64,000 nucleotides of DNA from contig NC_092680.1 in NCBI RefSeq assembly GCF_964355755.1, positions 11,821,001 to 11,885,000 on the forward strand, given 5' to 3'. The DNA is from Antedon mediterranea (lineage: Eukaryota > Echinodermata > Crinoidea > Comatulida > Antedonidae). The notes under the pieces were generated by a model. That model worked only from the letters and a program-made list of their open reading frames with translations. It searched no databases and was not told where the DNA came from. This document shows, one piece after another, positions 54,227-62,998 of the stretch (within the stretch, counting starts at the first letter, position 1; every line of letters begins with the position of its first letter). The position numbers and the translations under genes are program-made.

Positions 54227-56716
54227 TTTTTGTGTAACCAAGTTTTTTCGAAAATCACAAAATGGTCTAAAACGTCTCCAAATGCGATTTGAAGCTTTTC
54301 TAAGCACTTTGGTGTTTTTATGTTAACAAGTTTTTTCGAAAATCACAAAATGGTCTAAAACGTCTCCAAATGCGATTGAAGATATTCTGAGCACTTTGGT
54401 GTTTTTATGTTAAAAAGTTTTTTCGAAAATCACAAAATGGTCTAAAACGTCTTCAAATGCGATTTGAAGCTATTCTGTACACTTTGATGTTTTGTGTGAA
54501 AAAGTTTTGTCGAAATGCTCAAAATGGTCTTAAACGGTTTCTAATGCGATTTGAAGCTATTCTGTACACTTTGAAGTTTTGTGTGAAAAAGTTTTCTCGA
54601 AATGCTCAAAATGGTCTAAAACGTTTTTATATACCATATTAAGCTATTTTGTGCACTTTGATGTTTTTTGTGAAAAGTTTTATCGAAATTCTCAAAATGG
54701 TCTAAAACGGTTTCTATTGTGATTTTAAGCACTTTGATGATTTTGTGTAACCAAGTTTCATCGAAATGTACAAAATGGTCTAAAACGTCTCCAAATGCGA
54801 TTTGAAGCTATTCTAAGTACTTTTGTGTTTTTATGTTAACAAGTTTTTTCGAAAATCACAAAATGGTCTAAAACGTCTTCAAATGCGATTTGAAGCTATT
54901 CTGTACACTTTGATGTTTTGTGTGAAAAAGTTTTGTCGAAATGCTCAAAATGGTCTAAAACGTTTTTAAATACGATATTAAGCTATTTTGTGATCTTTGA
55001 TGTTTTTGTGTGAAAAGTTTTATCGAAATGCTCAAAATGGTCTAAAACGGTTTCTATTGTGATTTTAAGCACTTTGATGATTTTGTGTAACCAAGTTTCA
55101 TCGAAATGTACAAAATGGTCTAAAACGTCTCCAAATGCGATTTGAAGCTATTCTAAGTACTTTTGTGTTTTTATGTTAACAAGTTTTTTCGAAAATCACA
55201 AAATGGTCTAAAACGTCTTCAAATGCGATTTGAATCTATTCTGTACACTTTGGTGTTTTTATGTTAAAAAGTTTTTTTGAAAATCACAAAAAGGTCTAAA
55301 ACGTCTCAAAATGCGATTTGAAGCTATTCTGTACACTTTGATGTTTTGTGTGAAAAAGTTTTGTCGAAATGCTCAAAATGGTCTAAAACGTTTTTAAAAC
55401 GATATTAAGCTATTTTGTGCTCTTTGATGTTTTTGTTTAACCAAGTTTCATCGAAAATCACAAAATGGTCTAAAACGTTTCCAAATGCGATTTGAAGCTC
55501 TTCTGTACACTTTGATGTTTTGTGTGAAAAAGTTTTGTCGAAATTCTCAAAATGGTCTAAAACGTTTTTAAATACGATATTAAGCTGTTTTGTGCACTTA
55601 GATGATTTGTGTGAAAAGTTTTAACGAAATGCTCAAAATGGTCAAAAACGGTTTCTAATGTGATTTTAAGCACTTTGATGTTTTTGTGTAACCAAGTTTT
55701 TTCGAAAATCACAAAATGGTCTAAAACGTCTCCAAATGCGATTTGAAGCTTTTCTAAGCACTTTGGTGTTTTTATGTTAACAAGTTTTTTTGAAAATCAC
55801 AAAATGGTCTAAAACGTCTCCAAATGCGATTTGAAGATATTCTGAGCACTTTGGTGTTTTTATGTTAAAAAGTTTTTTCGAAAATCACAAAATAGTCTAA
55901 AACGTCTCCAAATGCGATTTGAAGCTATTCTGTACACTTTGATGTTTTGTGTGAAAAAGTTTTGTCGAAATACTCAAAATGGTCTAAAACGTTTTTAAAA
56001 CGATATTAAGCTATTTTGTGCTCTTTGATGTTTTTGTGTAACCAAGTTTCATCGAAAATCACAAAATGGTCTAAAACGTCTCCAAATGCGATTTGAAGCT
56101 TTTCTAAGCACTTTGGTGTTTTTATGTTAACAAGTTTTTTTCGAAAATCACGAAATGGTCTAAAACGTCTCCAAATGCGATTTGAAGATATTCTGAGCAC
56201 TTTGGTGTTTTTATGTTAAAAAGTTTTTTCGAAAATCACAAAATGGTCTAAAACGTCTCCAAATGCGATTTGAAGCTCTTCAGTACACTTTGATGTTTTA
56301 TGTGAAAAAGTTTTGTCGAAATGCTCAAAATGGTCTAAAACGTTTTTAAATACGATATTAAGCTGTTTTGTGCACTTTAATGATTTGTGTGAAAAGTTTT
56401 AACGAAATGCTCAAAATGGTCTAAAACGGTTTCTAATGTGATTTTAAGCACTTTGATGTTTTTGTGTAACCAAGTTTTTTCGAAAATCACAAAATGGTCT
56501 AAAACGTCTCCAAATGCGATTTGAAGCTTTTCTAAGCACTTTGGTGTTTTTATGTTAACAAGTTTTTTCGAAAATCACAAAATGGTCTAAAACGTCTCCA
56601 AATGCGATTTGAGGATATTCTGAGCACTTTGGTGTTTTTATGTTAAAAAGTTTTTTCGAAAATCACAAAATGGTCTAAAACGTCTCCAAATGCGATTTGA
56701 AGCTATTCTGTACACT
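54062..56716 (+). repeat. 16.66-kb-offset segmental copy (partner 37,405-40,060)
   Basis: Matches 37,405-40,060 at an offset of 16,655-16,657 bp; the drift includes a 1-bp loss in GCGATTGAAG at about 54,374. Shared variants include GAATCTATTCTG, CACAAAAAGGTC, GTTTAACCAAG and CACTTAGATGATTTG. TTTTATGTGAAAAAG (about 56,294) is instead shared with the local copy at about 40,849, so the segment looks mosaic. Its divergence is clearly higher than for the 3,777- and 2,746-bp pairs. Confidence 0.75.
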
Positions 56717-57790
56717 TTGATGTTTTGTGTGAAAAAGTTTTGTCGAAATGCTCAAAATGGTCTAAAACGTTTTTAAAACGATATTAAGCTATTTTGTGCT
56801 CTTTGATGTTTTGTGTGAAAAAGTTTTTTCGAAAATCACAAAATGGTCTAAAACGTCTCCAAATGCGATTTGAAGCTTTTCCAAGCACTTTGCTGTTTTT
56901 ATGTTAACAAGTTTTTTCGAAAATCACAAAATGGTCTAAAACGTCTCCAAATGCGATTTGAAGCTATTCTGTACACTTTGATGTTTTGTGTGAAAAAGTT
57001 TTGTCGAAATGCTCAAAATGGTCTAAAACGTTTTTAAATACGATATTAAGCTATTTTGTGATCTTTGATGTTTTTGTGTGAAAAGTTTTATCGAAATGCT
57101 CAAAATGGTCTGAAACGGTTTCTAATGCGATTTGAAGCTATTCTGTACACTTTGAAGTTTTTTGTGAAAAAGTTTTCTCGAAATGCTCAAAATGGTCTAA
57201 AACGTTTTTATATACCATATTAAGCTATTTTGTGCACTTTGATGTTTTTTGTGAAAAGTTTTATCGAAATGCTCAAAATGGTCTAAAACGGTTTCTATTG
57301 TGATTTTAAGCACTTTGATGATTTTGTGTAACCAAGTTTCATCGAAATGTACAAAATGGTCTAAAACGTCTCCAAATGCGATTTGAAGCTATTCTAAGTA
57401 CTTTTGTGTTTTTATGTTAACAAGTTTTTTCGAAAATCACAAAATGGTCTAAAACGTCTTCAAATGCGATTTGAAGCTATTCTGTACACTTTTATGTTTT
57501 GTGTGAAAAAGTTTTGTCGAAATTCTCAAAATGGTCTAAAACGTTTTTAAATACGATATTAAGCTGTTTTGTGCACTTTGATGATTTGTGTGAAAAGTTT
57601 TAACGAAATGCTCAAAATGGTCAAAAACGGTTTCTAATGTGATTTTAAGCACTTTGATGTTTTTGTGTAACCAAGTTTTTTCAAAAATCACAAAATGGTC
57701 TAAAACGTCTCCAAATGCGATTTGAAGCTTTTCTAAGCACTTTGGTGTTTTTATGTTAACAAGTTTTTTCGAAAATCACAAAATGGTCTA
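56590..57790 (+). repeat. 1,201-bp tandem duplication, copy 1
   Basis: Landmarks GAGGATATTC (56,611/57,812), the unusual GCTCTTTGATGTTTTGTGTGAAAAAG junction (about 56,800/58,001) and GTCTGAAACGG (about 57,110/58,311) recur at 1,201 bp. Edges are uncertain by about 100 bp. Confidence 0.87.
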
Positions 57791-58991
57791 AAACGTCTCC
57801 AAATGCGATTTGAGGATATTCTGAGCACTTTGGTGTTTTTATGTTAAAAAGTTTTTTCGAAAATCACAAAATGGTCTAAAACGTCTCCAAATGCGATTTG
57901 AAGCTATTCTGTACACTTTGATGTTTTGTGTGAAAAAGTTTTGTCGAAATGCTCAAAATGGTCTAAAACGTTTTTAAAACGATATTAAGCTATTTTGTGC
58001 TCTTTGATGTTTTGTGTGAAAAAGTTTTTTCGAAAATCACAAAATGGTCTAAAACGTCTCCAAATGCGATTTGAAGCTTTTCCAAGCACTTTGCTGTTTT
58101 TATGTTAACAAGTTTTTTCGAAAATCACAAAATGGTCTAAAACGTCTCCAAATGCGATTTGAAGCTATTCTGTACACTTTGATGTTTTGTGTGAAAAAGT
58201 TTTGTCGAAATGCTCAAAATGGTCTAAAACGTTTTTAAATACGATATTAAGCTATTTTGTGATCTTTGATGTTTTTGTGTGAAAAGTTTTATCGAAATGC
58301 TCAAAATGGTCTGAAACGGTTTCTAATGCGATTTGAAGCTATTCTGTACACTTTGAAGTTTTTTGTGAAAAAGTTTTCTCGAAATGCTCAAAATGGTCTA
58401 AAACGTTTTTATATACCATATTAAGCTATTTTGTGCACTTTGATGTTTTTTGTGAAAAGTTTTATCGAAATGCTCAAAATGGTCTAAAACGGTTTCTATT
58501 GTGATTTTAAGCACTTTGATGATTTTGTGTAACCAAGTTTCATCGAAATTTACAAAATGGTCTAAAACGTCTCCAAATGCGATTTGAAGCTATTCTAAGT
58601 ACTTTTGTGTTTTTATGTTAACAAGTTTTTTCGAAAATCACAAAATGGTCTAAAACGTCTTCAAATGCGATTTGAAGCTATTCTGTACACTTTTATGTTT
58701 TGTGTGAAAAAGTTTTGTCGAAATTCTCAAAATGGTCTAAAACGTTTTTAAATACGATATTAAGCTGTTTTGTGCACTTTGATGATTTGTGTGAAAAGTT
58801 TTAACGAAATGCTCAAAATGGTCAAAAACGGTTTCTAATGTGATTTTAAGCACTTTGATGTTTTTGTGTAACCAAGTTTTTTCAAAAATCACAAAATGGT
58901 CTAAAACGTCTCCAAATGCGATTTGAAGCTTTTCTAAGCACTTTGGTGTTTTTATGTTAACAAGTTTTTTCGAAAATCACAAAATGGTCTA
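57791..58991 (+). repeat. 1,201-bp tandem duplication, copy 2
   Basis: Near-identical to copy 1. One noticed difference is GAAATTTACAAAATGG (about 58,547) against GAAATGTACAAAATGG. The match ends by 59,013, where GAGGATATTC becomes GAAGATATTC. Confidence 0.87.
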
Positions 58992-59472
58992 AAACGTCTC
59001 CAAATGCGATTTGAAGATATTCTGAGCACTTTGGTGTTTTTATGTTAAAAAGTTTTTTCGAAAATCACAAAATAGTCTAAAACGTCTCCAAATGCGATTT
59101 GAAGCTATTCTGTACACTTTGATGTTTTGTGTGAAAAAGTTTTGTCGAAATGCTCAAAATGGTCTAAAACGTTTTTAAAACGATATTAAGCTATTTTGTG
59201 CTCTTTGATGTTTTTGTGTAACCAAGTTTCATCGAAAATCACAAAATGGTCTAAAACGTCTCAAAATGCGATTTGAAGCTTTTCTAAGCACTTTGGTGTT
59301 TTTATGTTAACAAGTTTTTTCGATAATCACGAAATGGTCTAAAATGTCTCCAAATGCGATTTGAAGATATTCTGAGCACTTTGGTGTTTTTATGTTAAAA
59401 AGTTTTTTCGAAAATCACAAAATGGTCTAAAACGTCTCCAAATGCGATTTGAAGCTCTTCTGTACACTTTGA

Positions 59473-60501
59473 TGTTTTGTGTGAAAAAGTTTTGTCGAAA
59501 TGCTCAAAATGGTCTAAAACGTTTTTAAATACGATATTAAGCTGTTTTGTGCACTTTGATGATTTGTGTGAAAAGTTTTAACGAAATGCTCAAAATGGTC
59601 TAAAACGGTTTCTAATGTGATTTTAAGCACTTTGATGTTTTTGTGTAACCAAGTTTTTTCGAAAATCACAAAATAGTCTAAAACGTCTCCAAATGCGATT
59701 TGAAGCTTTTCTAAGCACTTTGGTGTTTTTATGTTAACAAGTTTTTTCGAAAATCACAAAATGGTCTAAAACGTCTCCAAATGCGATTTGAGGATATTCT
59801 GAGCACTTTGGTGTTTTTTTGTTAAAAAGTTTTTTCGAAAATCACAAAATGGTCTAAAACGTCTCCAAATGCGATTTGAAGCTATTCTGTACACTTTGAT
59901 GTTTTGTGTGAAAAAGTTTTGTCGAAATGCTCAAAATGGTCTAAAACGTTTTTAAATACGATATTAAGCTATTTTGTGATCTTTGATGTTTTTGTGTGAA
60001 AAGTTTTATCGAAATGCTCAAAATGGTCTAAAACGGTTTCTATTGTGATTTTAAGCACTTTGATGATTTTGTGTAACCAAGTTTCATCGAAATGTACAAA
60101 ATGGTCTAAAACGTCTCCAAATGCGATTTGAAGCTATTCTAAGTACTTTTGTGTTTTTATGTTAACAAGTTTTTTCGAAAATCACAAAATGGTCTAAAAC
60201 GTCTTCAAATGCGATTTGAAGCTATTCTGTACACTTTGATGTTTTGTGTGAAAAAGTTTTGTCAAAATGCTCAAAATGGTCTAAAACGTTTTTAAAACGA
60301 TATTAAGCTATTTTGTGCTCTTTGATGTTTTTGTGTAACCAAGTTTCATCGAAAATCACAAAATGGTCTAAAACGTCTCCAAATGCGATTTGAAGCTTTT
60401 CTAAGCACTTTGGTGTTTTTATGTTAACAAGTTTTTTCGAAAATCACAAAATGGTCTAAAACGTCTCCAAATGCGTTTTGAAGCTCTTCTGTACACTTTG
60501 A
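59473..60501 (+). repeat. Complete HOR copy (A-L), 1,029 bp
   Basis: A-L are in order. It ends with a GCGTTTTGAAGCTCTTC variant in L. It is followed by a shortened HOR made of A-G then J, K, L (60,502 onward). Confidence 0.86.
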
Positions 60502-62110
60502 TGTTTTGTTTGAAAAAGTTTTGTCGAAATTTTCAAAATGGTCTAAAACGTTTTTAAATACGATATTAAGCTGTTTTGTGCACTTTGATGATTTGTGTGA
60601 AAAGTTTTAACGAAATGCTCAAAATTGTCTAAAACGGTTTCTAATGTGATTTTAAGCACTTTGATGTTTTTGTGTAACCAAGTTTTTTCGAAAATCACAA
60701 AATAGTCTAAAACGTCTCCAAATGCGATTTGAAGCTTTTCTAAGCACTTTGGTGTTTTTATGTTAACAAGTTTTTTCGAAAATCACAAAATGGTCTAAAA
60801 CGTCTCCAAATGCGATTTGAGGATATTCTGAGCACTTTGGTGTTTTTTTGTTAAAAAGTTTTTTCGAAAATCACAAAATGGGCTAAAACGTCTCCAAATG
60901 CGATTTGAAGCTATTCTGTACACTTTGATGTTTTGTGTGAAAAAGTTTTGTCGAAATGCTCAAAATGGTCTAAAACGTTTTTAAATACGATATTAAGCTA
61001 TTTTGTGATCTTTGATGTTTTTGTGTGAAAAGTTTTATCGAAATGCTCAAAATGGTCTAAAACGTTTTTAAAACGATATTAAGCTATTTTGTGCTCTTTG
61101 ATGTTTTTGTGTAACCAAGTTTCATCGAAAATCACAAAATGGTCTAAAACGTCGCCAAATGCGATTTGAAGCTATTCTGTACACTTTGATGTTTTGTGTG
61201 AAAAAGTTTTGTCGAAATGCTCAAAATGGTCTAAAACGTTTTTAAAACGATATTAAGCTATTTTGTGCTCTTTGATGTTTTTGTGTAACCAAGTTTCATC
61301 GAAAATCACAAAATGGTCTAAAACGTCTCCAAATGCGATTTGAAGCTTTTCTAAGCACTTTGGTGTTTTTATGTTAACAAGTTTTTTCGAAAATCACAAA
61401 ATGGTCTAAAACGTCTCCAAATGCGATTTGAAGCTCTTCTGTACACTTTGATGTTTTGTTTGAAAAAGTTTTGTCGAAATTTTCAAAATGGTCTAAAACG
61501 TTTTTAAATACGATATTAAGCTGTTTTGTGCACTTTGATGATTTGTGTGAAAAGTTTTAACGAAATGCTCAAAATGGTCTAAAACGGTTTCTAATGTGAT
61601 TTTAAGCACTTTGATGTTTTTGTGTAACCAAGTTTTTTCGAAAATCACAAAATAGTCTAAAACGTCTCCAAATGCGATTTGAAGCTTTTCTAAGCACTTT
61701 GGTGTTTTTATGTTAACAAGTTTTTTCGAAAATCACAAAATGGTCTAAAACGTCTCCAAATGCGATTTGAGGATATTCTGAGCACTTTGGTGTTTTTTTG
61801 TTAAAAAGTTTTTTCGAAAATCACAAAATGGTCTAAAACGTCTCCAAATGCGATTTGAAGCTATTCTGTACACTTTGATGTTTTGTGTGAAAAAGTTTTG
61901 TCGAAATGCTCAAAATGGTCTAAAACGTTTTTAAATACGATATTAAGCTATTTTGTGATCTTTGATGTTTTTGTGTGAAAAGTTTTATCGAAATGCTCAA
62001 AATGGTCTAAAACGTTTTTAAAACGATATTAAGCTATTTTGTGCTCTTTGATGTTTTTGTGTAACCAAGTTTCATCGAAAATCACAAAATGGTCTAAAAC
62101 GTCGCCAAAT
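60502..62110 (+). repeat. 950-bp shortened HOR, tandem pair
   Basis: Units start at 60,502 and 61,452. Both have TTTGTTTGAAAAAG and GTCGAAATTTTC in A, then B-G, then jump to J-K with GTCGCCAAATGCG (about 61,153 and 62,103). H and I are missing from this series. The same arrangement occurs at about 14,665-15,613, so it is an older HOR variant, not a private event. Matching ends in the second copy after GTCGCC, where TTTTCTAAGAAC follows. Confidence 0.82.
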
Positions 62111-62115
62111 GCGAT

Positions 62116-62660
62116 TTGAAGCTTTTCTAAGAACTTTGGTGTTTTTATGTTAACAAGTTTTTTCGAAAATCTTGAAATGGTCTAAAATGTCTCCAAATGC
62201 GATTTGAAGATATTCTGAGCACTTTGGTGTTTTTATGTTAAAAAGTTTTTTCGAAAATCACAAAATGGTCTAAAACGTCTCCAAATGCGATTTGAAGCTC
62301 TTCTGTACACTTTGATGTTTTGTGTGAAAAAGATTTGTCGATATGCTCAAAATGGTCTAAAACGTTTTTAAATACGATATTAAGCTGTTTTGTGCACTTT
62401 AATGATTTATGTGAAAAGTTTTACGAAATGCTCAAAATGGTCTAAAACGGTTTCTAATGTGATTTTAAGCACTTTGATGTTTTTGTGTAACCAAGTTTTT
62501 TCGAAAATCACAAAATGGTCTAAAACGTCTCCAAATGCGATTTCAAGCTTTTCTAAGCACTTTGGTGTTTTTATGTTAACAAGTTTTTTCGAAAATCACA
62601 AAATGGTCTAAAACGTCTCCAAATGCGATTTGAGGATATTCTGAGCACGTTGGTGTTTTT
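62116..62660 (+). repeat. Diverged terminal satellite monomers
   Basis: Still satellite in register, but with a cluster of changes seen nowhere else that I noticed: TAAGAACTTTGG, AATCTTGAAATGG (about 62,169), AAAGATTTGTCGATATGCTC (about 62,330), ATGATTTATGTG and GTTTTACGAAATG (about 62,402-62,428), and GAGCACGTTGG (about 62,643). Edge monomers of satellites are commonly less homogenised, which fits. Confidence 0.8.
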
Positions 62661-62661
62661 G

Positions 62662-62756
62662 AAACTTTATCACACAAAACATCAAAGTGTACAGAATAGC
62701 TTCAAATGCGATTTGAAGCTATTCTGTACACTTTGATGTTTTGTGTGAAAAAGTTT
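62662..62756. repeat. Fold-back inverted repeat, 46-bp arms around a 3-base loop
   Basis: The left arm 62,662-62,707 is the reverse complement of the right arm 62,711-62,756 at 45 of 46 positions, with GCG (62,708-62,710) between them. The mismatch is A at 62,669. The right arm is ordinary satellite (end of one beta unit and start of an alpha unit); the left arm is the same sequence inverted. The centre coincides exactly with the monomer dyad CTTCAAAT-GCG-ATTTGAAG. This is the only inverted satellite segment I found. It could be a real hairpin-mediated template switch or a sequencing/assembly artefact. Confidence 0.93.
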
Positions 62757-62991
62757 TGTCGAAATGCTCAAAATGGTCTAAAACGTTTTTAAATACGATA
62801 TTAGGCTATTTTGTGATCTTTGATGTTTTTGTGTGAAAAGTTTTATCGAAATGCTCAAAATGGTCTAAAACGGTTTCTATTGTGATTTTAAGCACTTTGA
62901 TGATTTTGTGTAACCAAGTTTCATCGAAATGTACAAAATGGTCTAAAACGTCTCCAAATGCGATTTGAAGCTATTCTAAGTACTTTTGTGT
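62711..62991 (+). repeat. Last direct satellite units before the LINE
   Basis: After the fold-back the array resumes in the normal orientation as part of an E/I-type beta end, then F (with ATTAGGC), G and H. H is cut inside AGTACTTTTGTGT, where every other copy I checked reads on as TTTTATG. The F-G-H order matches the standard HOR. Confidence 0.92.
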
Positions 62992-62998
62992 ACTTAGA
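62975..62998. other. 9-bp inverted repeat spanning the satellite/LINE junction
   Basis: TCTAAGTAC (62,975-62,983, satellite) is followed by TTTTGT and then its exact reverse complement GTACTTAGA (62,990-62,998, mostly LINE side). The satellite match stops between 62,991 and 62,992. The repeat may be chance, or a trace of how the junction was filled in. Confidence 0.75.

Larger units (their letters stand above)
1..62991 (+). repeat. Satellite DNA array, ~87-bp monomers, with higher-order structure
   Basis: Head-to-tail monomers of 86-88 bp (some 76-77 bp) fill the whole interval. Every unit shares the core TGGTCTAAAACG and ends in a form of CACTTTGA/G. I read the array as being in one orientation throughout, except 62,662-62,707. 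There are two families. Alpha units have GTCGAAATGCTCAAAATGG. Beta units have TTTTTTCGAAAATCACAAAA followed by CTCCAAATGCGATTTGAAG. A typical beta monomer is about 31% G+C. The array is cut by the left window edge. No gene, tRNA or rRNA is visible on either strand. Open frames of 60-88 codons occur on both strands, but they simply translate the repeat, recur with it, and have no codon or domain signal. Satellites of this kind are usually centromeric, pericentromeric or subtelomeric; which applies here is not shown by the sequence. Confidence 0.98.

Noticed and set aside
1-62991. Possibility of a CRISPR array, because of regular short repeats.
   Set aside because: There are no unique spacers between repeats. 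The whole 87-bp period is repetitive, and the context is eukaryotic.
1-62991. Possible CENP-B box or telomeric repeat in the satellite.
   Set aside because: No TTCG....A..CGGG-type motif and no runs of TTAGGG, TTAGG or similar were seen. TTCGAAA is part of the palindrome, not a CENP-B box.
1-62991. Pol III promoter boxes or tRNA-derived SINE origin for the monomer.
   Set aside because: No credible A-box/B-box pair or cloverleaf-like arms are visible; the monomer shows no RNA-gene ancestry.
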